Shown here: positions 52,768-62,469 of the stretch, piece after piece
Numbering within the stretch: the first letter of the stretch is position 1
Layout of the letters: each line of letters opens with the position of its first letter
Assembly: GCF_000382705.1 (NCBI RefSeq)
Contig: NZ_ARQE01000005.1
Coordinates: 248,001 to 312,000, forward strand
Length of the DNA: 64,000 nt
Direction of reading: 5' to 3'
Origin: Aureimonas ureilytica DSM 18598 = NBRC 106430
GTDB taxonomy: Bacteria > Pseudomonadota > Alphaproteobacteria > Rhizobiales > Rhizobiaceae
Translations under genes and position numbers: made by a program
The notes under the pieces: model-generated
What the model was told of the DNA's origin: nothing
The model's database searches: none
The model's input: only the letters and a program-made list of their open reading frames with translations

Positions 52768-54030
52768 TTGATTCGAACCGTCCTTATCCTTCTGGGTCTG
52801 CCTGTCGTCGCGGGGCTCGCCTTTCTCGCCTACGCGCTGAGCCCGACCGCGATCGAGCCCGTGCCGCGCCCCGCGCCCACGTCGCTTTCGAGCCTTGCCG
52901 TCGAGCGCGGCGCGCGGCTGGCGCGGATCGGCAATTGCCAGACCTGCCACACGGCGGCAGGCGGCCCCTCCTATGCCGGCGGCTACGGGGTGGAGACGCC
53001 CTTCGGCACGATCTACGGCACCAACATCACGCCCGACGAGGAGACCGGCATCGGCCATTGGTCGCTCGCGGCCTTCGAGCGGGCCATGCGCGAGGGGATC
53101 GGCGCGCGCGGCGAGCATCTCTACCCGGCCTTTCCCTACGACCATTTCACCAAGCTCTCGGACGGCGACATCGCCGCGCTCTACGCCTTCCTGATGTCGC
53201 GCGAGCCGGTGCGGCGCGAGACGCCGGAGAACGATCTCCCGGCCCTTCTGCGCTTCCGCCCGCTTCTGGCGGGGTGGAAGCTCCTGGCGTTTTCCGATGG
53301 TCGCTTCGTTCCCGATGCCGCGCTCGACCCGGCCGTCGATTATGGACGCTATCTCGTGGAAGGCGCGGCCCATTGCGGCGCCTGCCACACGCCGCGCAAC
53401 CTGATCCAGGCCGAGATCGCCTCGAAGGCGCTGGAGGGCGGCCAGTCCGGCGGCTGGTCGGCGCCCGCCATCGCCGGCGCGATCTCCGTGTCTGCGCCTT
53501 GGACGGCGGAAACGCTGACGACCTATCTGCGCGACGGCTATGCGCGCGACCACGGCGCGGGCGCGGGTCCCATGCAGCCGGTCGGCTTCAACCTGGCGCG
53601 CACGCCCGAGGAAGATGCGCAGGCGATCGCGGCCTATCTCCTGTCGGTCATGGACCAGAGCGTGCGCCCTGCCCTCGACCCGGCTCGGGCCGCGCAAGCC
53701 GAAGCGCTTCCCGGCGCGCCGCTCTTTGCGGGCGCCTGCGCCCGTTGCCATGGCGGTTCGGCCGCCGGCGCCTCGCAAGGCCTGCCGCTGGCGCAAAGCG
53801 GCACCGTCCATGCCGAGACGCCGCGCAATCTCGTGAACTTCATTCTCCACGGTCGCCAGCCCGCCCGAGGCGACACGGGGCCGGCCATGCCGGGCTTTGC
53901 CGGCGTTCTGACCCGCGCGCAGGTGGCCGAGATCGCGGCCTATGTCCGGGCGCGCTATTCCGCCGAGCCGCCCTTTTCCAAGCTAGGCGAGAGCGTCGAC
54001 GAGATCGCCGACCGGGCGGGTGTGCCATGA
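52768..54030 (+). CDS. Tri-heme cytochrome c subunit of a molybdenum dehydrogenase
   Basis: A 420-residue protein from TTG 52768. An N-terminal hydrophobic segment (residues ~4-24) is a signal peptide or anchor. Three c-type heme motifs are visible: C-Q-T-C-H (~57), C-G-A-C-H (~203) and C-A-R-C-H (~325), with Met ligand candidates after each. Such tri-heme subunits pass electrons from periplasmic molybdenum hydroxylases or alcohol/aldehyde dehydrogenases to the respiratory chain. The [2Fe-2S] and Mo subunit genes follow directly. No ATG is available near the start, so TTG is a best estimate. Confidence 0.92.
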   Translation: MIRTVLILLGLPVVAGLAFLAYALSPTAIEPVPRPAPTSLSSLAVERGARLARIGNCQTCHTAAGGPSYAGGYGVETPFGTIYGTNITPDEETGIGHWSLAAFERAMREGIGARGEHLYPAFPYDHFTKLSDGDIAALYAFLMSREPVRRETPENDLPALLRFRPLLAGWKLLAFSDGRFVPDAALDPAVDYGRYLVEGAAHCGACHTPRNLIQAEIASKALEGGQSGGWSAPAIAGAISVSAPWTAETLTTYLRDGYARDHGAGAGPMQPVGFNLARTPEEDAQAIAAYLLSVMDQSVRPALDPARAAQAEALPGAPLFAGACARCHGGSAAGASQGLPLAQSGTVHAETPRNLVNFILHGRQPARGDTGPAMPGFAGVLTRAQVAEIAAYVRARYSAEPPFSKLGESVDEIADRAGVP

Positions 54031-54058
54031 CCGGGCGCGAGAACAGGAGCTGGGGATC

Positions 54059-54538
54059 ATGGTGAGCTTCACCGTCAACGGTCGGCGCGTCGAGACGCAG
54101 GCCGACCCCGCCATGCCGCTTCTCTATCTGCTTCGCGGCGACCTCGCCCTGAACGGCGCCAAATATGGCTGCGGCGTCGGTCAGTGCGGCTCCTGCGCCG
54201 TGCTGGTGGATGGGCGCTCCACCTTTTCCTGCCTCCTGCCGGTGGCCGCGCTGGAAGGGCGCGAGGTGGTGACGCTGGAAGGGCTCGGCGCGGGCGACAA
54301 GCCCGGCGCGGTGCAGGCGGCCTTCATCGCCGAGCAGGCCGCGCAATGCGGCTATTGCATCCCCGGCATGATCATCGCGGTGGAAGGCCTCCTGCGGCAG
54401 ACACCCTCGCCCGGCGAGCCCGAAATCCGCGCCGCTCTGGAGCCGCATCTCTGCCGCTGCGGCACCCATGCGCGCATCCTGCGCGCCGCGCTGCGCGTCA
54501 CCACGCCGCCCGCCGGCGCCTCGGAGCCCGGCCGGTGA
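54059..54538 (+). CDS. [2Fe-2S] subunit of a molybdenum hydroxylase
   Basis: A 159-residue protein from ATG 54059 (MVSFTVNGRR), preceded by AGGAG. Residues ~1-75 form a plant-type ferredoxin fold with C-G-V-G-Q-C-G-S-C and a fourth Cys after G-R-S-T-F-S. The second [2Fe-2S] domain has Q-C-G-Y-C-I-P-G-M and L-C-R-C-G-T-H. This is the small subunit of xanthine dehydrogenase family enzymes such as IorA or NicA. There is no FAD subunit nearby, in line with use of cytochrome c as acceptor. It overlaps the Mo subunit start. Confidence 0.94.
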   Translation: MVSFTVNGRRVETQADPAMPLLYLLRGDLALNGAKYGCGVGQCGSCAVLVDGRSTFSCLLPVAALEGREVVTLEGLGAGDKPGAVQAAFIAEQAAQCGYCIPGMIIAVEGLLRQTPSPGEPEIRAALEPHLCRCGTHARILRAALRVTTPPAGASEPGR

Positions 54539-56772
54539 GCGCCGACCTTTCGCGCCGCTCGCTCCTGAAGGCGGGGGGCGGCCTCACCCTGTTCTTCGCG
54601 CTTCGCCCCGGCTCGGGCCTAGCCCGCGACGACGCCCCCGGTGGCGAAGGCGCGGCGGCGGGCGGGCGACTGCCCGGCAGTCTGGCGGACACGCCGAGGC
54701 TCGACAGCTGGATAAGCCTTCATGCGGACGGAACGGCGACGGTCTTCACCGGCAAGGCCGAACTCGGCCAAGGAATTCGCACCGCGCTCTGGCAGATCGC
54801 CGTGGAGCAGCTTTGCATCAAGCCCGCCGACCTCACGCTGCGGACGGCCGACACCGGCACGACGCCCGACGAAGGCTTCACTGCCGGCAGCCAGTCGCTC
54901 AGCGAAAGCGGCGCGGCGATCGGCCATGCGGCGGCCGAAGTCCGCGCGATCCTCGTTTCGCGCGCCGCCGGGCGGCTCGGCGCGGAGGCCGGCACGCTCA
55001 CCGCCGAAAACGGCGCGATCCGTGCCCCGGACGGGCGCAGCCTGTCCTATGCGGCGCTGGTGGAGGGGCTGGACCTGGCAGTGAACGCCACGCCCGGCGC
55101 GCGGCTCGTCAGCGGCGCGGAGCGGCGCTTCGTCGGCCAGCCGACGCCCCGGCTCGACATTCCCGCCAAGCTCACCGGCCGCGAGGCCTATCTTCAGGAC
55201 ATGCGCCCGGAGGGCCTCGTTCACGCCCGCGTCGTGCGCCCGCCCGTGCAAGGCGCGCGGCTGCGCGAGGTGGCGCTCGGGGAGGTGGAGGCCCTGCCCG
55301 GCGTTCTCAAAGTCGTGCGGAACGGCAGCTTTCTGGGCGTCATCGCAGAAACCGAATGGGGCGCGATCGAGGCGCGGCGCAAGCTGATCGGCCTCGCGCA
55401 GTGGGACGCGCCGCCCGCCCGGCCTGCGCCGGGCGCGGTGCACGAGTGGCTGCGGCAGGCCCCGGCCGAGACGAACGTGATCGCCGAGACGGCGGGTCTG
55501 CCCCCGGAGGGCGAGCGGATCGCCGCCACCTATCGCCGGGCCTATCAGATGCATGGCTCGATCGGCCCGTCCTGCGCGCTCGCCGAATTCCGCGACGGCC
55601 AGCTCACCGTCTGGAGCCACACGCAGGGCGTCTTTCCCGACCGCGACGCCATCGCGGAGCTGACCCGCCTGCCGCAATCCCAGGTGCGCGTGATCCATGC
55701 CGAGGGCGCGGGCTGCTATGGCCACAATGGCGCGGACGACGCGGCGGCCGACGCCGCGCTTCTGGCACTCGCCCTGCCCGGCCGGCCGGTGCGCCTTCAA
55801 TGGATGCGCGAGGACGAGCACGGGTTCGAGCCCTATGGGTCCGCCATGATCTCGCAGCACGCCGCGCGCCTGTCGCGCGAGGGACGGATAACCGAGTGGA
55901 GCACCGATGTCTGGTCGATGCCCCATTCGACCCGGCCGGGCACGGCGGGCAATCTCCTGGCCGGCCAGCTCGTCGAGCCGCCCTTCGAGATGGAGGCGCC
56001 GCGCCCCATCCCGCAGCCCGCCGGCGGCGGCGACCGCAACGCCATTCCCGGCTACGACTTTCCCAATCTCAGCGTGCGCAACCATTTCGTCGCCGAGATG
56101 CCGGTGCGCGTGTCCGCGCTGCGCTCGCTCGGCGCCTATCACAACGTCTTCGCGCTGGAGAGCTTTCTGGACGAGCTGGCGCTGCGGGCCGGCGTCGATC
56201 CGGTCGCCTTCCGCCTCGCGCATCTGAGCGATCCGCGCGCCCGCGCGGTGGTGGAAGCGGCGGCCAAGCGCTTCGGCTGGGACAGCTGGACGCCGCGCGG
56301 GGGCATGAGCGGCCGGGGCTTCGGCTATGCGCGCTACAAGAATCTGGCGGCCTATTGCGCCGTCGCGCTGGAACTCGGTCTCGACCGCGACACGGGCCGC
56401 GTGCGGCTCGGCCGGGTCGTCGCGGCCTGCGACAGCGGCGAGGCCGTGAACCCGGACGGCATCCGCAACCAGATCGAGGGCGGGATCGTGCAGGCCGCGA
56501 GCTGGACCCTGTTCGAGGAGGTCGCCTTCGACGCGGCCGGCCCCGCCTCGCGCGATTGGGGGACCTATCCGATCCTGCGCTTTGCCGACGTGCCCGCCTC
56601 GATCGAGGTGCATCTGGTGGACCGCGTCGGCGAGCCGTTCCTTGGCACCGGCGAGGCCGCGCAGGGGCCGATGGCGGCGGCGATCGGCAATGCGCTGGCG
56701 CAGGCGGCGGGCGTGCGCCTTCGCGACCTTCCCTTGCGCCCCGACCGGATCACCGCCGCGCTCGGCGCCTGA
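54535..56772 (+). CDS. Tat-exported molybdopterin-binding subunit (xanthine dehydrogenase family)
   Basis: A 745-residue protein from GTG 54535, overlapping the previous stop (GTGA). A twin-arginine signal S-R-R-S-L-L-K-A-G-G-G-L-T-L-F-F-A-L marks folded export to the periplasm. The Moco-binding region follows: K-A-E-L-G-Q-G-I-R-T-A, G-A-G-C-Y-G-H-N-G-A-D-D-A, and near the C-terminus G-T-G-E-A-A-Q-G-P with the probable catalytic Glu. It resembles IorB/NicB-type enzymes that hydroxylate N-heterocycles or oxidise aldehydes; the substrate cannot be deduced. No XdhC-type maturation gene is nearby. Confidence 0.93.
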   Translation: MSADLSRRSLLKAGGGLTLFFALRPGSGLARDDAPGGEGAAAGGRLPGSLADTPRLDSWISLHADGTATVFTGKAELGQGIRTALWQIAVEQLCIKPADLTLRTADTGTTPDEGFTAGSQSLSESGAAIGHAAAEVRAILVSRAAGRLGAEAGTLTAENGAIRAPDGRSLSYAALVEGLDLAVNATPGARLVSGAERRFVGQPTPRLDIPAKLTGREAYLQDMRPEGLVHARVVRPPVQGARLREVALGEVEALPGVLKVVRNGSFLGVIAETEWGAIEARRKLIGLAQWDAPPARPAPGAVHEWLRQAPAETNVIAETAGLPPEGERIAATYRRAYQMHGSIGPSCALAEFRDGQLTVWSHTQGVFPDRDAIAELTRLPQSQVRVIHAEGAGCYGHNGADDAAADAALLALALPGRPVRLQWMREDEHGFEPYGSAMISQHAARLSREGRITEWSTDVWSMPHSTRPGTAGNLLAGQLVEPPFEMEAPRPIPQPAGGGDRNAIPGYDFPNLSVRNHFVAEMPVRVSALRSLGAYHNVFALESFLDELALRAGVDPVAFRLAHLSDPRARAVVEAAAKRFGWDSWTPRGGMSGRGFGYARYKNLAAYCAVALELGLDRDTGRVRLGRVVAACDSGEAVNPDGIRNQIEGGIVQAASWTLFEEVAFDAAGPASRDWGTYPILRFADVPASIEVHLVDRVGEPFLGTGEAAQGPMAAAIGNALAQAAGVRLRDLPLRPDRITAALGA

Positions 56773-56786
56773 CCGCGGATCACGAA

Positions 56787-56818
56787 AAGGCCCGCCCCGA
56801 TCGCTCGGGGCGAGCCTT
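56787..56818. terminator. Bidirectional terminator between the Mo subunit gene and dctA
   Basis: A 14-bp stem with one mismatch (AAGGCCCGCCCCGA with TCGGGGCGAGCCTT) and a 4-nt loop lies between two convergent stops. It is preceded by AA and followed by CTCG; on the minus strand TTTTCG follows. Confidence 0.75.
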
Positions 56819-56847
56819 CTCGTGTCTTCAGGTGAATATCGGGCGGA

Positions 56848-58197
56848 TCACTCGGCCGGGACGACCTGGATCGGACCGGTTTCGGCCGTGGCGGGGCCGA
56901 CCGGCTCGATCTTGCCGTTCAGCGCGGCATGGAGACGGTCGGTGTCCAGCTCGCCTTCCCAGCGGGCGACGACGAGCGTCGCCACGGCATTGCCGACGAG
57001 ATTGGTCAGCGCGCGGCATTCCGACATGAAGCGGTCGATGCCCAGAATCAGCGCCATGCCGGCGACCGGAACCGAGGGGACGACCGAGAGCGTCGCGGCG
57101 AGCGTGATGAAGCCGGCGCCCGTGATGCCCGCCGCGCCCTTGGAGGAGAGCATGGCGACGAGGAGAAGCAGAACCTGCTCGCCCAGCGAGAGATGGATGC
57201 CCGTGGCCTGCGCGATGAAGAGGGCGGCCAGCGTCATGTAGATGTTGGTGCCGTCGAGGTTGAACGAGTAGCCCGTCGGGATCACGAGGCCGACCACCGA
57301 CTTCTTGGCGCCCGCCGCTTCCATCTTCTCCATGAGCGAGGGCAGAGCGGCTTCCGAGGAGGAGGTGCCGAGGACGAGCAGCAGCTCTTCCTTGATGTAG
57401 CGGACGAGCGCGATGATCGAGAAGCCGTTGTAGCGGCAGACCGCGCCGAGCACGACGAACACGAACAGGAAGGCGGTGATGTAGAAGGTGCCGATCAGCA
57501 TGGCGAGATTGGCGACCGAGGAGATGCCGTACTTGCCGATGGTGAAGGCCATGGCGCCGAAGGCGCCGATCGGGGCGGCCTTCATCAGGATGCCGACGAG
57601 CTTGAACATCGGCGCCGAGACGGCCTGCAGGAAGCCGATGACCGGCTGGCCCTTTTCGCCGACCATGCCGAGCGCGAGGCCGAACAGGACGGAGAAGAAC
57701 AGGACCTGGAGAATGTCGCCCGAGGCGAAGGCCCCGACGATCGTGGTCGGGATGATGTTCTGCAGGAAGCCCGTGATGGTCTGCTCATGCGCCTTCACGG
57801 CGTAGTCGGCGACCGCCTTGCCGTCGAGCGAGGCCGGGTCGATGTTGAGGCCGGCGCCCGGCTGGATCACGTTGCCGACGATCAGGCCGATGATGAGGGC
57901 CAGCGTCGAGAAGGTGAGGAAGTAGAGCATCGCCTTGCCCGCGACGCGGCCGACCTTCTTCAGGTCGCTCATGCCGGCGATGCCGGTCACGATGGTCAGG
58001 AAGATGACCGGGGCGATGATCATCTTGACGAGCTTGATGAAGGCGTCGCCGAGCGGCTTCATCGACTCGCCGGTCTGCGGGTAGAAATGGCCGAGCAGGA
58101 TGCCGACGGCGATCGCGGCCAGAACCTGGACATAGAGCTGCGCGTAGAACGGCTTGCGCGGAGCGGGCTCGCTCCGGACGACGGGTATGGATGCCAT
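56848..58197 (-). CDS. dctA: C4-dicarboxylate transporter DctA
   Basis: A 449-residue membrane protein from ATG 58197, with GGGAGG 5 nt upstream. It has the dicarboxylate/amino acid:cation symporter architecture with about eight helices and re-entrant loops: [14 protein letters not shown] (hairpin 1), [12 protein letters not shown] (helix 7) and [13 protein letters not shown] (hairpin 2). It imports succinate, fumarate and malate. dctB and dctD are divergent, and its promoter carries a sigma-54 site and DctD-type sites. Confidence 0.96.
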   Translation of the reverse strand: MASIPVVRSEPAPRKPFYAQLYVQVLAAIAVGILLGHFYPQTGESMKPLGDAFIKLVKMIIAPVIFLTIVTGIAGMSDLKKVGRVAGKAMLYFLTFSTLALIIGLIVGNVIQPGAGLNIDPASLDGKAVADYAVKAHEQTITGFLQNIIPTTIVGAFASGDILQVLFFSVLFGLALGMVGEKGQPVIGFLQAVSAPMFKLVGILMKAAPIGAFGAMAFTIGKYGISSVANLAMLIGTFYITAFLFVFVVLGAVCRYNGFSIIALVRYIKEELLLVLGTSSSEAALPSLMEKMEAAGAKKSVVGLVIPTGYSFNLDGTNIYMTLAALFIAQATGIHLSLGEQVLLLLVAMLSSKGAAGITGAGFITLAATLSVVPSVPVAGMALILGIDRFMSECRALTNLVGNAVATLVVARWEGELDTDRLHAALNGKIEPVGPATAETGPIQVVPAE

Positions 58198-58288
58198 GAA
58201 TGCCTCCCAACGGGTTTTTGTCGCGATCCATCCCGATCGCGTCTTGGAGGCCGGCGCGCTGCCCGCGAAGCCCCATGCCAATACTCAT

Positions 58289-58305
58289 TGCAAGCATCGT
58301 GCCAA
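58289..58305 (-). promoter_or_regulatory. Sigma-54 promoter of dctA
   Basis: On the minus strand TTGGCACGATGCTTGCA matches the -24/-12 consensus TGGCACG-N4-TTGCW without mismatch. Transcription should start about 12 nt downstream, leaving a leader of roughly 80 nt to the dctA ATG. DctD, encoded next door with a GAFTGA motif, is the expected activator. Confidence 0.92.
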
Positions 58306-58376
58306 CTGCTCTGCACGGCTGATATGCCCAGTGCGCAAGGCTGACGCTCCCTGAAAATCCTTGGACTTTTCTGACT

Positions 58377-58427
58377 TGTGCGGAATTCCACTCAACGAAC
58401 CGGCATGATTGTGCGATAATCCGCACA
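58377..58427. promoter_or_regulatory. Tandem candidate DctD upstream activating sites
   Basis: TGTGCG-ATAATC-CGCACA (58410-58427) is a perfect 6-bp inverted repeat. TGTGCG-GAATTC-CACTCA (58377-58394) shares the left half with a degraded right half. They are 33 bp apart, about three helical turns, and 70-120 bp upstream of the dctA sigma-54 promoter. In S. meliloti dctA, tandem DctD sites of very unequal affinity are known. The stronger-looking site here abuts the dctB start. Confidence 0.75.
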
Positions 58428-58428
58428 G

Positions 58429-60285
58429 ATGGATCGCAACCTATCCCTCCCTTTCGCTTTCGCGCGCCGCTCGTCGTTCCGGCGGGCGCTTGTCGCCTTG
58501 GCCGCGCTCGCGATGGTCGCCCTCGTCTGGATCGCGGGCGGCGAGGTCGGACGGCGGCAGGCCGAAGGGCAGCTCGCGACCCGCGCCGACAGCGCGCTCG
58601 CCGCCTCGTCCTCCGTTCTGCGCAGCGAGATCGCCAAGCAGCGTGCCGTGCCGAGCGTCCTCGCCGAGGACCCGGAAGTGGTCAGCGCCTTGCGCTGGCC
58701 GACCGAGGCCGGCCTTTTCCGCATCAACCGCCGTCTCGCGACCCTCACCGACACGACCGGCGCGAGCGTCATCTATCTCGTTTCGGGAACGGGCTTCGCG
58801 GTGGCCTCCAGCAATTACGACGAGCCACAGAGCTTCGTCGGCAACGACTACCGCTTCCGCAGCTATTATTCCGCCTCGATGAAAAACGGCGCGGCCGAGC
58901 AATACGCGCTCGGCTCGGTGAGCCGCCGGCCGGGCCTCTACATCGCGCGGCGGGTGGGCAGCGCGGCGGTGCCGCTCGGCGTCGTGGTCCTGAAGATGGA
59001 GCTGGATTCGGTCGAGGACACCTGGCGCGCCAGCGGCAACCGGATCATCGCCGCCGACCCGGACAGCGTGATCCTCGCAACCACCGAGCCGGACTGGCGC
59101 TTCCACACGCTGGCGCCCCTGCCCCCGGACGAGCGCAACGCCATTCGCGAAACGCTCCAGTTCGGCGCCGCACCGCTCACCCCGCTGGAGGCGCTCGCCG
59201 CGCGCGACGGGCGCTACTGGGTCCTGCGGGAGGAAGGCATGCGCGACCGCGTCTTCGAGGCGGACCGGCCGCTGGCCGACCCGATGCTCAACTGGCGTCT
59301 CTACGTCATGCTGCCTGCCGACGACACGCTGGGCGAAGCGCAACGCTCGGCGCGGCTCGTCGGCTACGCCCTGCTTCTGGCCGTCGCCGGCCCGGCCATC
59401 GCGCTGTATCGGCGGCGCGAGCGCTCGCAGCGACGCCAGCGCGAGCTCGCCGCGACGGCGGCCGAGCTGGAGCGGCGCGTTGGTGAGCGCACGGCCGAGA
59501 TCGCGGAGGCGAACCAGCGGCTGCGGCAGGAGATGGACGCGCGCGAGCGCTCCGAGCAGCGGGCGGGCGAGCTGCGCGAGGAACTCGACCAGGCCGCCCG
59601 GCTGGCGACGCTCGGCCAGATCGCGGCCGGCGTCGCGCACGAGATCAACCAGCCGCTCGCCGCGATCCGCACCTATGGCGAGAATGCGGGCCTGTTTCTC
59701 GACCGGGGCGACATGGCGCGCACATCCGACAATCTGAAGCTCGTCGTCGGCCTCACCGATCGCATCGGCGCGATCACCGCGACCTTGCGCAATTTCTCGC
59801 GGCGCGGCTCGCAGCCGCTCGGCCCGGTCTCGCTGGAAAGCGCGGCGGAGGGGGCCGAGATGCTCCTACACAACCGTCTTTCGGGGGCCGACGTGACACT
59901 GTTGCGCGAGGGCGACGCCTGGGGCGCCAGCGTCCTCGCCGAGCCGATCCGCCTGGAACAGGTTCTCGTGAACCTCCTTCAGAACGCGCTCGACGCGGTG
60001 GCCGACCGTCCCGCCCCGCGCATCGCCTTGCGCGCGACGGGACGGGGCGAGACGATCGATCTCAGCGTCTGCGACAACGGCCCCGGCATCGACCCCGCCG
60101 TTCTGCCCCGCCTGTTCACGCCCTTCTCCACCGCCAAGCCGCGTGGCCTCGGCCTCGGCCTCGTCATCTCGCGCGACATTCTCGCCGAATGGGGCGGCGA
60201 ACTCACCGCGCGAAGCGAGCCGGGCCAGGGGGCGCGCTTCACGGCCCGCCTCCGGCGCGCGCCCGAACCGGGATCATCCTCATGA
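58429..60285 (+). CDS. dctB: C4-dicarboxylate sensor kinase DctB
   Basis: A 618-residue membrane histidine kinase. TM1 lies at ~20-37 and TM2 at ~310-330, enclosing a periplasmic double-Cache domain of about 270 residues with [12 protein letters not shown] coiled coil follows, then the H box [22 protein letters not shown] and the ATPase boxes [15 protein letters not shown] and G-L-G-L-G-L-V-I-S. It senses dicarboxylates and phosphorylates DctD. The ATG overlaps no other gene; dctD overlaps its stop (ATGA). Confidence 0.95.
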   Translation: MDRNLSLPFAFARRSSFRRALVALAALAMVALVWIAGGEVGRRQAEGQLATRADSALAASSSVLRSEIAKQRAVPSVLAEDPEVVSALRWPTEAGLFRINRRLATLTDTTGASVIYLVSGTGFAVASSNYDEPQSFVGNDYRFRSYYSASMKNGAAEQYALGSVSRRPGLYIARRVGSAAVPLGVVVLKMELDSVEDTWRASGNRIIAADPDSVILATTEPDWRFHTLAPLPPDERNAIRETLQFGAAPLTPLEALAARDGRYWVLREEGMRDRVFEADRPLADPMLNWRLYVMLPADDTLGEAQRSARLVGYALLLAVAGPAIALYRRRERSQRRQRELAATAAELERRVGERTAEIAEANQRLRQEMDARERSEQRAGELREELDQAARLATLGQIAAGVAHEINQPLAAIRTYGENAGLFLDRGDMARTSDNLKLVVGLTDRIGAITATLRNFSRRGSQPLGPVSLESAAEGAEMLLHNRLSGADVTLLREGDAWGASVLAEPIRLEQVLVNLLQNALDAVADRPAPRIALRATGRGETIDLSVCDNGPGIDPAVLPRLFTPFSTAKPRGLGLGLVISRDILAEWGGELTARSEPGQGARFTARLRRAPEPGSSS

Positions 60286-61634
60286 GCGAAGTCCCTTCCC
60301 TGCCCGTCGCCTTCGTGGACGACGAGGCCGAGCTTCGAGCCGCCAACGAGCAGTCGCTGCTTCTGGCCGGTTATCGCCCCCTTCTGTTCGACCGCGCCGA
60401 AGCGCTGCTTGCCACGATCGGCCCGGAGTTCGAGGGCGTCGTCGTCACCGATCTTCGGATGCCCTGTCTCAGCGGCCTCGACCTGTTCCGCCGTCTGAAG
60501 GAGGTGGACCCGGACCTGCCGGTGATCCTCGTCACCGGTCATGGCGACGTCGCGACCGCCGTGGACGCCCTGCACGAGGGCGTCTACGATTTCATCGCCA
60601 AGCCCTACCCGGCCGCCCGGCTGATGGACGCGGTGCGGCGCGCGGGCGAGAAGCGGCGGCTCGTTCTCGAAAACCGCCGCCTTCGCGAACTCGCCCGCCA
60701 GGGGGGCGAGGCGGACGCGCCCCTGATCGGCGAAAGCCCGGCCATGCAGCGCCTTCGCCGCACGCTGCGCCAGATCGCCGATGCCGATGTGGACGTTCTG
60801 GTGGAAGGCGAAACGGGCTCCGGCAAGGAGGTCGTGGCGAGCGCTCTCCATGGCTGGAGCCGGCGCGCCACCCGCCCGTTCGTCGCACTGAACTGCGGCG
60901 CGCTGCCCGAAACGGTCATCGAAAGCGAGCTGTTCGGCCATGAAAGCGGCGCCTTCACGGGCGCCGCCAAGCGGCGCGTCGGGCGGATCGAGCATTCGAG
61001 CGGCGGCACGCTGTTTCTGGACGAGATCGAATCCATGCCGCCGGCGCTGCAGGTGAAGCTCCTGCGGGTTCTGGAAACGCGCGAGGTGGACCCGCTCGGC
61101 ACCAACGAGCGCCGGCCGGTGGACCTGCGCGTCGTCGCCGCCGCCAAGGTCGATCTCGGCTCGGTCGAGGCGCGCGCCTATTTCCGCGAGGACCTGTTCT
61201 ATCGGCTGAACGTCGTCACCGTGCAGATCCCGCCCTTGCGCGAGCGGCGGGACGACGTGCCGCTTCTGTTCGCGACCTTTCTCGACCGGGCGGCCAAGCG
61301 ATTCCGGCGCGAGCCGCCGCCGCTTTCGCCCTCCGTCGCGCGCCATCTGCGCGAACACGACTGGCCGGGCAATGTGCGCGAACTCGTCCATTTCGCCGAG
61401 CGCGTGGCGCTCGGCATCGGGGACCTCGCGGAGGCGAGCGAGCCGGCCCGCGCCGGCCTGACGCTGCCCGAGCGGGTGGACGCGTTCGAGGCCGACACGA
61501 TCCGCGCCGCCCTCGAAGAGGCCAATGGCGACGTGAAGCGCACGATCGAAGCCCTCGGCATTCCGCGCAAGACCTTCTACGACAAGCTCCAGCGCCACGG
61601 CATCAGCCGTCGCGACTTCGCGGGCGAGGGCTGA
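60282..61634 (+). CDS. dctD: Sigma-54 response regulator DctD
   Basis: A 450-residue NtrC-family activator. The receiver (~10-120) has D-D-E, phospho-Asp in V-V-T-D-L-R-M-P and K-P-Y. The AAA+ domain (~145-370) has Walker A G-E-T-G-S-G-K-E, the sigma-54 contact loop E-S-G-A-F-T-G-A, and Walker B T-L-F-L-D-E-I-E. The C-terminal Fis-type helix-turn-helix ends [16 protein letters not shown]. It activates dctA from the upstream sites at 58377-58427 and is translationally coupled to dctB. Confidence 0.96.
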   Translation: MSEVPSLPVAFVDDEAELRAANEQSLLLAGYRPLLFDRAEALLATIGPEFEGVVVTDLRMPCLSGLDLFRRLKEVDPDLPVILVTGHGDVATAVDALHEGVYDFIAKPYPAARLMDAVRRAGEKRRLVLENRRLRELARQGGEADAPLIGESPAMQRLRRTLRQIADADVDVLVEGETGSGKEVVASALHGWSRRATRPFVALNCGALPETVIESELFGHESGAFTGAAKRRVGRIEHSSGGTLFLDEIESMPPALQVKLLRVLETREVDPLGTNERRPVDLRVVAAAKVDLGSVEARAYFREDLFYRLNVVTVQIPPLRERRDDVPLLFATFLDRAAKRFRREPPPLSPSVARHLREHDWPGNVRELVHFAERVALGIGDLAEASEPARAGLTLPERVDAFEADTIRAALEEANGDVKRTIEALGIPRKTFYDKLQRHGISRRDFAGEG

Positions 61635-61663
61635 CGCCGCCCGCCGTGCGCTGCCGATAGGTG

Positions 61664-61921
61664 TCAGACCGCGGCGCTCTGGCGAATGGCGTCGATCAGC
61701 TGGCCGAGGCGCTGCGAGCCGGCCTCGGTCAGCGTGCCGCGCTCGCCTTCCGCCTCGAGGAGGCCGGCCTTTTCCATTTCCTCGACGCCGGCCGAATCGG
61801 CCTTGTGGCCCTTGCCGTCGTCGAGCACGACGCGCGTCACCACTTCGCCGCTGACAAGAGAGTGATAGGCGGCGAAGGTGAGGATGGAGAGCGCGTGATC
61901 GCTAAGGGTCTGCTGGCTCAT
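61664..61921 (-). CDS. Small hypothetical protein, possibly winged-helix
   Basis: An 85-residue protein (MSQQTLSDHALSILTFAAYH). The order helix, helix, G-x-V-V-T-R-V-V-L-D-D strand, then V-E-E-M-E-K-A-G-L-L-E-A-E-G-E-R-G-T-L-T-E-A-G helix-hairpin resembles a small winged-helix fold with a wing near residue 60. I do not recognise the family and assign no function. It is convergent with dctD (29 bp) and divergent from the next small gene. Confidence 0.75.
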   Translation of the reverse strand: MSQQTLSDHALSILTFAAYHSLVSGEVVTRVVLDDGKGHKADSAGVEEMEKAGLLEAEGERGTLTEAGSQRLGQLIDAIRQSAAV

Positions 61922-62107
61922 GAAAGCGTTCCTTCTGGGTGATGGCGTTCAAGGGAACGAATGGAGCGCGGCGCGATTGGCTCCCCCGCAGCGGCAAAGT
62001 TTCGCGCAAGGGCGATGGAGGGCACCGTTAAAAAACTGCCGTCCGGCTTTCTCGACAGCGCCACGTTCGCTCGCTACCTCTCGCTGCGCAATCGCAAGGC
62101 ATCGCAT

Positions 62108-62365
62108 ATGACGAAGATCGTAGACCCCGAACTGAACGCGCTGATCCGTGAGGTGATCGAGGCCCGGCTGATCAAGCCCGGCTCGCCCGAGCACGTCGTG
62201 GCGATGCGCGTCGGCAGTGAAGGTCTGGGAGCCCTGACGCCGGAGGAGCGCGACCTGTTCGAGACGCGCGTCCTGCCGATTCTCGCCAAGCCGATCCGCG
62301 AACAGCTGGCGATCGCCTCGATCGTCCAGCGCGGCGGCTACGTGCCCCGCAAGATCGAGTTCTAG
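62108..62365 (+). CDS. Small hypothetical protein, copy 1 of a tandem paralogue pair
   Basis: An 85-residue protein from ATG 62108 (MTKIVDPELNALIREVIEA). It is predominantly helical with a central L-T-P-E-E-R and V-L-P-I-L-A-K-P. It aligns without gaps to the protein at 62470-62724 over about 76 residues with roughly 35 identities by eye. Longer in-frame starts exist upstream, but only the segment from this ATG shows similarity to the paralogue. No domain was recognised; no cysteine or membrane segment. Confidence 0.72.
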   Translation: MTKIVDPELNALIREVIEARLIKPGSPEHVVAMRVGSEGLGALTPEERDLFETRVLPILAKPIREQLAIASIVQRGGYVPRKIEF

Positions 62366-62469
62366 GAGGCTGGAAATTCAGCGCGAGGCGGCGTCGCAAC
62401 CCCGCCTCGCGCTGTGGAAAACCGCAAGGCCGGCCCTACATCAAAGGGGGTGTGTTTCCGGAGTTTCCC

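Noticed and set aside
61961-62107. A 49-residue N-terminal extension of the first small paralogue
   Set aside because: The tandem paralogue has no counterpart for this part, and similarity starts only after ATG 62108.
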